Assembly: GCA_012934845.2 (NCBI GenBank)
Contig: WNNJ02001952.1
Coordinates: 1-64,000, forward strand
DNA from: Pomphorhynchus laevis
Lineage: Eukaryota; Acanthocephala; Palaeacanthocephala; Echinorhynchida; Pomphorhynchidae
DNA length: 64,000 nt
Direction of reading: 5' to 3'
The position numbers and the translations under genes were made by a program. This document shows positions 22,516-34,254 of the stretch, piece by piece. Below the pieces are notes generated by a model that was given only the letters and a program-made list of their open reading frames with translations, did not search any database and was not told where the DNA came from. Position 1 is the first letter of the stretch. The number at the start of each line of letters is the position of its first letter.

Positions 22516-23514
22516 ATATCAATATTGACCTTGTCGTCATTAACAGACAATATTTGTAATAAGCTACATGAGTGAGCATGATCAGTGGTCTTTAATTGAG
22601 ATCAATTGTCGATAGTTCGAAATCTACAATTTACTTTAACTAACATAGCTTTTGACTATAAGTTGAAGATATGAATTCATATGGAAACACACCATCAATC
22701 TTGTGAATACATTGTGTTCGTAACAAATCATAGATCGCGTAAGCCATTTCTGATTTATAATCAATTTTTAATGAAACAGTGATAGTATATTTTAAAATTA
22801 TAAAATAATTTTATCTGCATTATACCTTATTAATTTCCATTGGTATCGATACCATCAATGATACCCAGATGAATAGCCAAGGGGAGTTGTTGTAGCTGCT
22901 ATACGCGATTCCAATTTAATAGATTTTTAATTTATAATTTAATTTTTAAATTTTAATTTTTAATTTAGTTGAAATGTGGTATATAATATGCATATGAAGT
23001 AACATTTATCCTATAACATTTATAAAATGAACTTGAATTATAGAGAAATATCTGATAATGCTACCTTACAGTGTTTAACGCATTACAATGAAGAAATTTT
23101 TATAGAAAATTATTTATTAATGTTTTTAGATTTTTGCAACTTACATAAATATCGTTATGAAAAATTGTTTTTGTATTTTGGATAATCTAACGAACTATTT
23201 GTTATCGCGATGTTTAAATTTGCAACAAATGATACATAAATAATAACACAATCGAGTTAATAAAATGCGAAATCTATAAAATTAGAATTGGATAAGAGCT
23301 CTTAATATATGAGCTCGTAAATTTCTTAATCGCTTAAACTCAGAAGGAGCATTACGTCTAAGTATTTGTCAAATTAATGATTTCAACACTTATCAAAATG
23401 GCTAATTGTTATTCACACTATCTTTTAAAAGGAAACGACAATCCCTAATCACTAATCTTTGTTTTAAATGTCAACAAACCTAAGAATATCAGTGCGATAG
23501 GCATGTCGTTAAAA
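22516..23514. other. AT-rich DNA, no gene seen
   Basis: No protein-like frame and no repeat recognised, apart from short palindromic AT runs such as the one near 22920-22965. Confidence 0.55.
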
Positions 23515-24390
23515 TGACTTTTATTTTAAATTTCAATTTTTTATTTTAACTTGATTTAAATTATAGAAAATCTAAAAACAATTATTAATTTTATTATTTA
23601 ATTATTAAATTTTGATTTAGCATTAATATGTTTTGTTTATTTTATAATTATATTAAATACGTAGACTCAGTAAGACTCAGTTTAAACTTTTATTTTAAAT
23701 TGACTTTTATCGGCTTTAATCATTATTCTGGTACATCGTCTGTTATTTTTACTCAATTCATAAAAGTTGACTTTTATTTGATTGGGAAGCTGATATTGTA
23801 AAGGTCAAAGCGCAGTAACATCAAATTGAAAAATGGCCTTAAACAAATAATTATTTTTTTTACTTAATAGTCACTTGATATAGCAAGTTTATCAGATATT
23901 TCTTCCTGATGGTCATCAGGAAGAAAAAAATGGTCATCATTTCTTCCTGATAACCTCTAATTCTTATTCTGATACAACTTCTGTTATTTATTAGTCAATT
24001 CATAAAAATTGATTTTTATTTTATATTTCCATTTTTTAACTTGATATAAGTTATAGAAAATCTAAAAACAATTATTAATTTTATTATTAAATTATTAAAT
24101 TTTGATTTAGCATTATTATGTTTTGATTATTTTAAATTATATAAAATACAAAGCTCAGTTAGCTAATTTGATTTATTTAATCGAGTATTTATCTAGAAAT
24201 ATAACATATAATATGAACATATCGTGAACATAGAATATGCCAATGATATTTTATCTTCAATTGATTAAAGAATTAACAATGATTATTTTATTATTAAATT
24301 ATTAAATTTTGATTTAGCATTATTATGTTTTGATTATTTTATAATTATATAAAATACGTAGACTCAGTTAGCTGATTATATTTGAGCTTT
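23515..24390 (+). repeat. cluster of partial Penelope tails upstream of SIX1/2 exon
   Basis: At least four sense-strand pieces of the tail lie in a row: 23515-23675, 23715-23782, 23945-24180 and 24280-24385. The shared markers are cttattctgatacaacttct, gttatttattagtcaattca, gaaaatctaaaaacaattat, tttgatttagcattattatg and the terminus aaatacgtagactcagttag. Only the part after the GC-rich core is present in most pieces. They lie 3' of the SIX1/2 exon in the gene direction, so some could be inside its first intron. Confidence 0.75.
23899..23926. repeat. 13-bp perfect palindrome
   Basis: The arms tttcttcctgatg and catcaggaagaaa are separated by 2 bases. The arm matches the ttcctcctgatga segment at the end of the Penelope tail core, so this looks like a head-to-head join of two tail pieces. 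Confidence 0.85.
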
Positions 24391-24695
24391 TTATTATTGA
24401 AAAGTTTAATGTTCAATAAAAATAATCCTTTAATTTAATATTACAATGAATTAAATTTTAAATAAAAAACTGTCAATTAAAATACTGACTGACGAATATA
24501 ACGCTTTTATCCATTATACTTAATAAATTTTAAAAAATATATCTTCAAACAGCATCAAACTACTTTACTTATTATATATCATTAACTTATTAACTAAAAA
24601 TGAGTCAAATTAATTTTATTTTATTGATAAATTTAAAAAATTATTTCTCTTTAAATATATCAAAATAATTTTCTGAAATTAAAAACAGTGGCAAA

Positions 24696-24706
24696 GCTAA
24701 CCTGTC
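24696..24706 (-). other. SIX1/2: splice donor ending the SIX1/2 first exon
   Basis: On the minus strand the sequence is gacag|gttagc, with the cut between 24702 and 24701, in phase 2 after the codons for Lys223 and Asp224. From memory, vertebrate SIX1 genes also have their intron just after the homeodomain, which supports the site. The following residues in frame ([11 protein letters not shown]) have no counterpart in SIX1/2. Confidence 0.75.
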
Positions 24707-25375
24707 TTTTGCTTCAGCTGCCCTATCACGTTGACGTCGGTTTTTAAACCAATTACTAACTTGCGTAGTCGTTAGCTCGGTTGCCTCAGCTAACTGTCGC
24801 TTTTCTCTCGGAGTTGGGTATGGCTTATGATTATACCAATCACGTAGAATTGTTCTAGATTTTTCTTTAAAGCAGTATGACGTTTCTTCGCCATCCCATA
24901 TGGTTCGAGGTAACGGGTATTTCCTTCTCACTCTGTACTTACCAACAGCCCCAAGTGGTCGACCGCGTATCCTCTCAGCTTCAAGGTAATGAGCTTTCAA
25001 CCAAAACTGTTGCAGTTTATTATGGTTGTGAGAAGAAAACATATTATTTTCAAGAATATTATACAGCTCCTGGAAGTTTCCCCGGTGAAAAGCAAGTGCC
25101 GCTTTAGCCTTTAACATGCTTTCACTTGTCGATCCAGTATTAGTAGCAGATCTTTCGTAACAGTTGATTAAGTCGTCTACATTTTCGCCATTGCAGTTCA
25201 ACCCAGCTGCAAAATAGCGGTCACTGGTTTGGCAATCACTCTGGTAGTCACCGTTATGCTGCAGAGACCATATAAATTGTGAAAGCTTGTCTAACTTACC
25301 ACAACGTAACAATACCTCGCATATACAAGCCACTTGTTCGTCGGTAAATGCAGGGGTCTTCCTATCCTCTAACAT
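24702..25375 (-). CDS. SIX1/2: SIX1/2 (sine oculis) homeobox gene, first coding exon
   Basis: Transcription factor of the SIX family, acting in the nucleus with Eyes absent. The exon encodes about 224 residues. The SIX domain runs from [19 protein letters not shown] (residues 10-28) through [19 protein letters not shown] and [20 protein letters not shown] to about 158. The homeodomain follows, with [17 protein letters not shown] (158-174) and [20 protein letters not shown] (205-224). [11 protein letters not shown] and [17 protein letters not shown] fit SIX1/2 better than SIX3/6 or SIX4/5. The ATG at 25375 directly follows an in-frame TAG. Residues 41-85 are far longer than the corresponding stretch in vertebrate SIX1, an insertion of roughly 35 residues rich in Asn, Ser and Asp. 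The frame stays open to 24641, but that last part is not family-like, and I place the exon end at a splice donor at 24701. No second exon was identified. Confidence 0.93.
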
Positions 25376-26665
25376 CTAATATCCAATATTTACACGGAGA
25401 GCTGCAAGCTGATTGTACAGCTTGATTTCACTTTGATAAAAGTTTTGATTTTCAATCTCCTTAATGAAATTTAAGATAGCTACACTATTGCTAGTGTTTA
25501 GTGGAAATAAATGATCTTAGTTACTCAATCGCTTCCACTATGATGGCACGGATGCTTATAAGTTTGCTTGGCTGAATGAAACTTGATAGTTTGGATGTTT
25601 CCTTTTTCTAATTCGGATGTCAGGTAGATACACAGAGCCTTTCTCTATTGCTTTTAACAAAAGAATATTAACATCGAAAAGACCATATTCTCTGACTGCT
25701 TGTAAAGTGATTCGTCAAGTATACAAATGCATTTGAAGATCTAAACAGTTTTTGTATAATCAAAATTAGTTGCTAAAGTTTTTGTCGATTTCTGATTGGT
25801 TAACAAAACGCACTCTGCGGGTTTAGGCTTTGTGCATATATGCCTTCGCTACTCATAATGATGGAAAGCAAAGTATACAATTTTCGACAAAGAAGATGAT
25901 CAACAAAAAATATGTTTTATTTAAAACTGATATTAAATTTACAAAATATATTGCAGATGCGTTTCCCAGACTGTTTGTAATTTATTTACCTAAGATAACC
26001 TATCTTGATAAGATTACAATTATCAGATTACGTTACATATTCGTCAATAAAAAGCACTACTGAACATATTACTTTAACTTATGAAGGTAAATATTAGCAA
26101 AAAATACACTTGATGAGTAAAGGTAATTTTATCAACATACCTGAATTAAACTAGAATGGATTATCAGATTAAGTGAAATTGTAATTATTTTTTCTTTATA
26201 ATGTGTTATTTGATAGAAATAAACTTTATTATTAAAGCAAAAAGCATCAATTAAATCAACTATCTTTGATCCCAAGCATTCCAGGTAAAAATAGAAATAA
26301 TTTCAATAATCGCAAATAGGTATCAATGTCTAGATTTTTTTGAATTATCGTAATCTTAAAATTCTTAGTTAATAGTGTTATTAGTTTATTATTGTTAAAA
26401 TGTTAAAAATTAGATTAATTGGTTTAAATTGAAGTAAATCAAACAAAATTAAAGTAAATTAAATTAAAGTAAATTTAAATAAAAGTAATTGAACTAATTT
26501 TTTAATATAAAGCAGGCAAAATTATTTCAAAATTATTGTGTTAAAACTTGGCTCAGTTCTTTCTAATGTCATTAGTGCATCCTAATTACCTCTAAAATTT
26601 AATCTAAAATGTGACAATATTTTATCTATAAATCGGTCCGTTATGCATTATGTAACATAAAAGAT
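25376..26665. other. upstream flank of SIX1/2, no further gene seen
   Basis: The first about 300 bases beyond the SIX1/2 ATG are less AT-rich and probably include its 5' untranslated region and promoter, but no clear TATA box or initiator can be singled out. The open frame at 25830-26063 has no recognisable motif and an AT-driven composition; I do not treat it as a gene. Confidence 0.5.
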
Positions 26666-26669
26666 ATCA

Positions 26670-26995
26670 AAAAGATAAGATTCCAGATAATCAAATTTCC
26701 TAAAATGAAACACATCAATCTCATGTATTTGGCCTCACTGATATGCTGGGTCGAAGTGTAGGTGCTGAAACTTGATAATATACCAGATATATCCATACCC
26801 GTGAATCTATACAATGAATTCAAGAAAAAAATAACTTTTCAAAACAAATTAAGTGTTATTCCTGATTTTTCAACGGTAATTGTCACCTTAAGGATGACAA
26901 ATTTCATTACTGGTGTGACCTATAATCTTAACTCTGATGCATCGTCGATTATTTATTAGTCAATTCATAAAAATTTTGAGTTATAAAATTTCTTT
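26670..26995 (+). repeat. Penelope tail copy with a foreign insert of about 130 bp
   Basis: The left part includes tgtatttggcctcactgata, tgctgggtcgaagtgtaggt and gctgaaacttgataat. The right part resumes with gacctataatcttaactctg and tcgattatttattagtcaat. Between them (about 26785-26915) lies sequence not found in other tails. The open frames across this region follow from the insertion and do not look like genes. Confidence 0.7.
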
Positions 26996-26999
26996 TTAA

Positions 27000-29900
27000 G
27001 ATTATGATTTCAAATATTAAAATTTATTTACTTAGTTAAATGATTTGATTGAATTTGTAATGAGCACATAAAACCTTTAATTCCAAATATATAACTGAAA
27101 ATATTGTTGTAAATTCTATGAAAATGAATTGTAATCGAACCGTTTATGAACGTTTACAATCTTTCCGTTCATGAACTCAATATGTAATTTCGTAAGTTTG
27201 GTTTATACCAAACTTTGATTAATTTACTAGAGGATTCATCAATGTTCATTCATTTATTCATTATAATTAATTATTCACGATGTTTCATCGTAAAAATCAA
27301 ATATTGTTTTAATGGTTATATCCGACTTTTGGCATTAAATGGTCAATACATAAACCAAAATTTTTTTCTTAAGAAGTTTTTGTAAACAATATAATAATTT
27401 ATATTATTATATAAATATTTATATTATTATATTTATATTATTATGTTAATATTTATATTATTATATATATCCTATGCATAGGCATAATAAATTATCCATA
27501 CGAGAAAAATTCTTTTGACTAATTTAAAGATATTAGTTTGAAACTACTATCTTTAAAAAATAAATAAAAGAATATATAAAATAATTTATAATTTAAAATT
27601 ATAATAATATTATAATTATAATAATTATTTATCGTATATCACTACGATAATTATATTTGTATTTATATGTAAAGTTTTGTATTTAGGTTCAATATATCTA
27701 CAGCTCATGCTGCATTGTTCCTTGTTTTAATTTTGTCCTGAAATCGGTTGCATTATCTACCAAAATATGAAAATTTTAACTTCTTTATGTTTATGCCATG
27801 TATTATAAAATACAATATCTATAAATATAATAAAAACTTGATTAATACTAATCTGACAATGTCATCAATAATACTTATTACAACATCTCAGCTTGCACTC
27901 ATTTGTAGTTGAGTAAAACAATAATGCATAACGGATTAACACTATGTTTTGTATGAAGATGGGTTTGATACTAAACGACCATCGAATGTCAAATAAACTA
28001 CAAAAGAATGCAAAGCAGCAAAACTAAAGGAAACAAAATAAACGTTTTTTTTTTCTAGTGATATGTCATTATTTACTGCTACAAAAGTTGGAATTGCTTG
28101 TATCCGAAAGAAGGATGATTTTCCGTTTACTTGATATATAAGGCAGATTAGAAAGCAAGGCAGTTTATTGGAATGAGATTAAGGAACAACTAAATTTTTA
28201 ATGACATAATGAAAATTATTTATCTTATAAAATAATCCATATAAAAATTATTCCCCAATATATCATATGAGAATTATTTCGCATTCTTTTGATTATGAAG
28301 TATTTGGACGTTCACAAAATCGTGAAATTTTGTAAAATTACAATACAGTAACTGTATTAAGCTGTCACAGTTCTTCCAGAGAACTCCTTGATTCATATTT
28401 AGCTTAACGATACAGAGGAAACTAGTTATATTGAACTACATTTGATAAGATCCGAAGACAGGGAATAGAGAAGAATTACTGTCAATACATAAAAAGGATG
28501 CAAGAGTGTGATAGATATATGGATATCTAACGGAAAAATTGCAGGAATGATTGCTAGATCCCTCATTATACGGGCGATCTAACAATTATGTGCAATATTG
28601 ATACCGTGTTGCTATATACGAAGTACAAAATCAAAGTTTAAATAGAAAAGAAACTTTTAAGTGTTAACATGAGGAGACAATGTCGGTTTCAAAAAATGGT
28701 TTAATTTTTTAGTTGAATAAAATGAAAGACAATAAAAGAAAACTTGATAGCTATTAGTATCTTAACGAACTAAAACAATCTATTAATACCAAAAATAAAT
28801 TAATTTTTGACTCCTAGTATTTATTTTCCAGGAAAGTAAGCTCATTTAAAATAAAATATTTCTATGTTTTTTTCCTTTATGAACAAAGTTGAAATGTAAT
28901 AAATTAATTATAGATAATAACTATAATAATCTCTATAATAAAAAGTTAAATACATGTTATATGATATTTATATTGTATAATATACTAAAATAATATAATT
29001 ATTATAATATAGTAATATCTTTAAAGGTATTCAATACTTACAAAATGGAGATTAATTATAATAAATAATTGTCGATTTATTTTTAAAATATTTACAATAT
29101 GGAGTAAGTATAAGCATAATACTTTTAATAATATTGCTACCAATATTTATAACCTTCAAATGTGTGCATCTTAGGCATGTAACATTCGAAATAAGGTGAT
29201 ATTCTCGAATGAATTTTATTAATGTATGTATAATGAGTAAAGGCACAATTAATGCTAGTCTGTTTTGCTAATTATCGTTAAACTCATGTTCTATATTTTA
29301 AGCTTCTAGCATTATGAATATCACGGATACTGATTAGATGAAAACAACAACCGACCAGCACAGGCATTGTGGCCGGTTCCTGCAAATATTTTTCAACGTA
29401 AATATACATGTATGCTTAAATCACCACCAAACATATTATTTTCAATGATATTTACATTACAAGCGATTACACGTTGTAGTCGAACGCACCTGATATCCCA
29501 CATGACTTCTACCGTGTTCCTAACTACAGGCTATTCGTCGATTTGTTAACCTTATCTTATGCATTTATTATTTTAAAAATTTCAAATTTTCCTAACGGTG
29601 ATTTATACATGTACAATTGTACTTATCAGTACGACAGCTTGTGTACGTTTTATCAATACAACAGCCTTAGTAGATTTTATCAAAAGATCTGTCATAATTT
29701 TTTATTTAAGGTGGATTATGAATTTGAATGCTTTTTTGAATTGATATGACATGTTGATAAATATATAATAAAAATATCTATTAATGATTAGTATATTTTA
29801 ATCATTAATATTAAAAATGTATTAATATAACTTTATAATATTAAAATATTTATAATATTATAACTTAATATACCTTAATTATAACTTTATAATATTTGTA

Positions 29901-30080
29901 GTAAATCTTATAATTTATTAATATTATTAAATAAAATAAAATGATTTCAATATAAGATTATAAGATTATTTTAATATAAAATTATTATTATTTAAATAAA
30001 TATTATAAAATTTCATTGTTTGTATTACATTACATGCTATTGTAAAATAACATGTAATAGCTTTTAATTATAACACGGTC
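27000..30080. other. gene-poor AT-rich DNA
   Basis: No gene was recognised. Simple repeats are frequent, for example tttatattattata units at 27398-27470. The segment 29340-29540 is less AT-rich and open on the plus strand (29367-29549), but its translation has no family resemblance. Confidence 0.5.
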
Positions 30081-30085
30081 TATAA

Positions 30086-30355
30086 ATTATAATATGCTTT
30101 AAAATTATATTATGGCTTTTAAATTATATTAATGCTTGTACATTATATTATGACTTTAAAATTATATTAATGCTTTTACATTATATTATAATTTAAAATT
30201 ATATCATGACTTTAAAATTAAATTAAGGATTTAAATCAAATTATTGCTTTTAAAATATATTATGATTTTTAAATTATATTATGATTTTTAAATTATAATA
30301 TGGCTTTTGAATTATATTATGATTTTTAAATTTTACTATGGCTTTTGAATTATTT
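30086..30355 (+). repeat. AT-rich minisatellite, unit about 19 bp
   Basis: About fourteen degenerate units of the form gcttttaaattatattatg follow one another, with variants gatttttaaattatattat and actttaaaattatattaat. Confidence 0.8.
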
Positions 30356-31520
30356 TGTAGTTTTTCATAATAAAAAACCGTTGGTGCCAGAGGTTATATC
30401 ACTCCTCGTTATATTGCGGAGTAATACAGCTGCCCCGCACTTATTATGGGGGTTATATTACCGTAGTATTATAATGAGCGGGTAATTTGTCAATATCAAA
30501 TTATAAAGAGGGTTTAAATTACCATCGTAATATAACGCGAAGGTAATTTGTCTTTATCATTTTTGCTTGTATCTTTGATATACTTCTGATTATTTGTTGT
30601 CATAGTTAATTTTTGTTTTTACAAACAACCAAATACATTATCTAATCATTAACATTTAGTCGTTCTCTAACTGCCATCGATATAAAGGTAAAAATCATCT
30701 AACGATATCAGTTTTTTCATAGCCTTCTGAATATTAAATCTTTACTTTCTTTAAGACGATTTTTAACTTACCACACCTTAATGCTCACGTTGATTGACTA
30801 TATGGAACTAACTGTTTTTAGTTCAATAGAAAATGTTACATTTCATAAAAATGTTGCTTATTAATTGCTGTTAATCTGACTTTTGATAAATTTGCAGTAG
30901 CAAAGGTGTGTTTATCACCATGCCATCTCTTTCTATGTGATGTCGATGTTGATAGTAGGGAATACAGAGATCCAAATGCAATATAGATAGTTCGTTATCT
31001 TCTGTATGCAATAGTTGTTCATAATACACACTCCATTATTTTTATCGTTCATGTCGACATTAAGAGAGCACATCAAAGCGTTGTGCTTCTATCATTGCTC
31101 ATTGAAATGAACAATTTACCGTAATTTAAAGCCAATTACATTTTTATTCTAAAATAAAATTTCGGAAGAGTAAATGCCTTTGCGATTCCCTATATATTAC
31201 TACGGTCCATAATATTGTGGATGGCATACCGCACTAATTACTTAGTGTGTAAAAGATAAAATATCCCCAGTCGGGCAATAAACTACCGAAATAAATTCAT
31301 CAAAATTTATCATGTTTTGTTAATTTAAACATATCTGTTATGGTCAAGTTAGTTGATTGTACAAGCAGCTTACTGATCAGATGAGTCAAGTCCACATATT
31401 TAAATTGAAAATAAATTACTACAAATTTACCTTAAGGATAAATTACTATGTATAAATTAAAATACAGATAAATAATTATATATTATTTTATATTATTTAT
31501 ATTTGTATAAAGTTAGAATT
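30356..31520. other. spacer with a short degenerate direct repeat
   Basis: At 30440-30555 two related units (ttaccgtagtattataatga then gcgggtaatttgtc; ttaccatcgtaatataacgc then gaaggtaatttgtc) are spaced about 65 bp apart. No gene is recognised elsewhere in the stretch. Confidence 0.5.
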
Positions 31521-31524
31521 TAAA

Positions 31525-32285
31525 ATAAAACCAATTTTTTATGAATTGACTAATAAACAACATACGATGTATCAAAATAAGGATTAAATGTAGTAATAAT
31601 ATTATATACAATATATAATATAATTAGAAGTCATCAGGAGGAACTTATATCAATGTTTGTATTGATTTAAATTAAATATTAAATATGATATATAAACAAA
31701 ATAAAGATAATACATAATTATATAAGATTTTATACAATTTATTTTTATATCAAATTAAATTGTAAATTCAAAATTTAAAATTAAGATTTAAAATAAAAGT
31801 CAATTTTTATGAATTGACTAATAAATAACAGATAATGTATCAGAATACGGAATAGATGTCATCAGGAGGAACTGCGTTGTTATCAGGTTTCTGTTCCTAT
31901 TCCTCGACCCAACATAGCAGCGGGTTTAAATACGTGCTAATGACGTATTTCCTCTAATGAAATTTGATTATCTACTATCATATTTTAATACAAAGCATAT
32001 TGTTTGTTATCCATCCGTAAACTTTTTCACTCAATAGTTTAAATAAATGTTTAATAATATTTTGTTGATTTATATATATTTAATTTCAAATTGAACAACA
32101 GAAGGAACTTCTATGTTATCAGGTTTCGGCCTCCATTCCTCGACCCAACATAGCAGCGAAGCTAAATACATGCTAATGACTTATTTCCTCTGATGAAATA
32201 TAATTATCCAGTGTAACTTATTATAACACAAAGTTTATTATTTATGATCCGTAATTTTTTATAATATTTAGTTGATTTTACGATT
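31525..32285 (-). repeat. three antisense Penelope tail copies in a row
   Basis: A fragment at 31525-31600 carries tgaattgactaataaacaac. A fuller copy at 31680-32080 carries tgtcatcaggaggaactgcg, tattcctcgacccaacatag and cgtatttcctctaatga, followed by the reverse complement of the RT C-terminus (ccatccgtaaactttttcac to gttgatttatatat). A third copy at about 32090-32280 carries ttctatgttatcaggtttcg and aacatagcagcgaag. The second and third copies are directly abutted, head to tail. Confidence 0.8.
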
Positions 32286-32289
32286 TTCT

Positions 32290-33345
32290 GTTTGATTTTT
32301 ATAGACATAAAAATAAGTGGCATTTTACACTAATGATCAAAAAAGAAACTTTAACTTACATAATCAATTTAGTCAGATAACTATAACTTAGATAATTTTA
32401 AAGTGACCATAATTTATTACATATCATATTAGATGTTTAATCGATTAATGAACCGAAATGTATTTATTTCATTACGGCATCAATATATGAGGTATACCTT
32501 GATATCTATTTTTGACATTCCATACATTTAAATAGAACATTTAAATTACTTTTTATTTTCAATATCGAAAAAATGCTCATCAATTCTTAATAAGTAAAAA
32601 ATACGTAAATAACAGACAATATGTTCTTTGTTTTTAATGATTTTAGCAGATATTACAGATATATCAGATATATCAGATATATATCAGATATTACAGATAC
32701 CTATAAAATAAATAGTGTTAACGTTTTAAAGTTATATTTACAGGATATATACTTTGACGTCAAAAACTATTATAATTCAATAAAAGCATAACGTTAAAAT
32801 TTTTTAAAAATTTTTAATCGTATAATTCAGACGATATCAAGCAATAAGATATTTTATCTTCTTTAATCGATAGATAGTTTTGGAAATTATAACATGATAT
32901 ATAATTTACATGTGATTGTATATTACACATGCTTCAATATTGCTAAAAAATATCCATGTAATGATCCCTTCTAAACTGTGGTGATGGATAATCCTTAATT
33001 ATAGTTTTGAATTTACTGATCACTCTTTACAAGCAGAAATCGGTCTTTGGATTTGATTGTTGATGAACTTTAATTGCTTCCAATTCCCAATTATTTTCTT
33101 TTCTCCTTTTACAATGTAATAATGTGGAAGGCTTTTAAAATATTGGTTTAATGCATATTATACTTTATATTTTACATATGATATTTTATATAATACGTGC
33201 ATACTTTCTAAATCGTATATGTATTCACTTTAAATTTAATTATAACATTTCAGATTGTATCAATTGCTTATTTTAGATATAATATTTATATAATATATAT
33301 TTAATTATATTTATATATTATTTATATACTTAATGAGTATAAATA
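32290..33345. other. AT-rich spacer with a TATCAGA microsatellite
   Basis: At 32650-32700 the sequence is a short irregular repeat of cagatatat and agatattac. No gene recognised. Confidence 0.5.
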
Positions 33346-33346
33346 A

Positions 33347-33520
33347 TATATAGGAATCTCTATTAGCAAAGCTGCCCTGATACATAGGGAAAAAATGCGC
33401 CTGCACATGACTGATGCAGAGCTTTACCATTGTCATAGAACAGGGCAACGCGGTATGAAGAAGCAACTGAAGAATCTGCGCTTGAATTTTTCGTTTAAAA
33501 ATATTTCAAATTATATTTAA
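33347..33520 (+). other. GC-richer open stretch, possible coding exon or short insert
   Basis: Within very AT-rich DNA, about 125 bases (33354-33478) are near 45% GC. One plus-strand frame is open for 57 codons and encodes SKAALIHREKMRLHMTDAEL followed by YHCHRTGQRGMKKQLKNLRL. The charged, balanced composition differs from the surrounding AT-driven frames. An AG precedes the GC-rich part (atatatag at 33346-33353), and a potential donor, cgcg|gtatga, lies at about 33451-33460. I do not recognise the protein. It may be an isolated exon, a SINE-like insertion or a fragment of a transposon. Confidence 0.35.
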
Positions 33521-33894
33521 ATATTAAAGTCTTTGTTTATAACATATATTTATATAATATATTACATATAAATAATATATTATTCATGTACAATCGATCT
33601 ACACTTTAAACAATACGGATAATAAAAGTTTGCATAGATGAGGTTATTAAGACTTTTTAATTTTGCTATTTAGCTGATTAAAATAGCGGAAAATTGACGA
33701 AAATGCAAAACGTCAAGTAAAAATTGTTGCTTTGAATTTATCATTTAATATTATATATTTTGTATTTTTGAATTTAAATTTTCATTGCGTAGATTTTCGC
33801 ATGTTAGCATGCCTAAACAATTGGCGCAACCTGTAGTAAACAAGCTCAGACAAGTTCGATGTTCCAAATTTTGATTTAGCTGTTCTTTAAGTTG

Positions 33895-33995
33895 TTAATT
33901 TACCCTCTGATACAACGTCTGTTATTTATTAGCAGTTCTTTATTAGCAGTTCTTTATTAGCAGTTTATAACTGTTTTAATAACTGTTTATTAACA
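33895..33995 (+). repeat. Penelope tail scrap with a 14-bp tandem repeat
   Basis: The scrap carries taccctctgatacaacgtct, then gttatttattag, which runs into three units of ttctttattagcag. Expansion started inside the tail motif. Confidence 0.7.
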
Positions 33996-34254
33996 GTTCT
34001 TTTGACACAGAGCTTTAGCCAAAATGGCTGTTTTGTCCTATCACAAAATTGTACAATTCGAATTAACACAAATTTCAAGGGAACGTAGGCAGCTCTCGTT
34101 CATAATGTAAAAATCTTGAGTTATGGACTTGAATAGCTTTAAATCGGATCTCAATACTTCGTCTGGAAGTCAATTCTTATGATATTATGGATTTGTGATA
34201 GTCTGGTAAGCATAGAGCAATGACTATGTGACATAATCATTGATAACATAACAG

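Noticed and set aside
25110-25260. The SIX domain insertion as a retained intron
   Set aside because: Donor-like gt and acceptor-like ag positions near the edges are in different phases, or would also remove conserved residues. Kept as an insertion pending transcript data.
25830-26063. 77-residue open frame upstream of SIX1/2
   Set aside because: No recognisable domain. Composition is like other chance frames. Its position does not suggest a paired gene.
26641-26959. Two short open frames on opposite strands
   Set aside because: They arise from a Penelope tail interrupted by a foreign insert.
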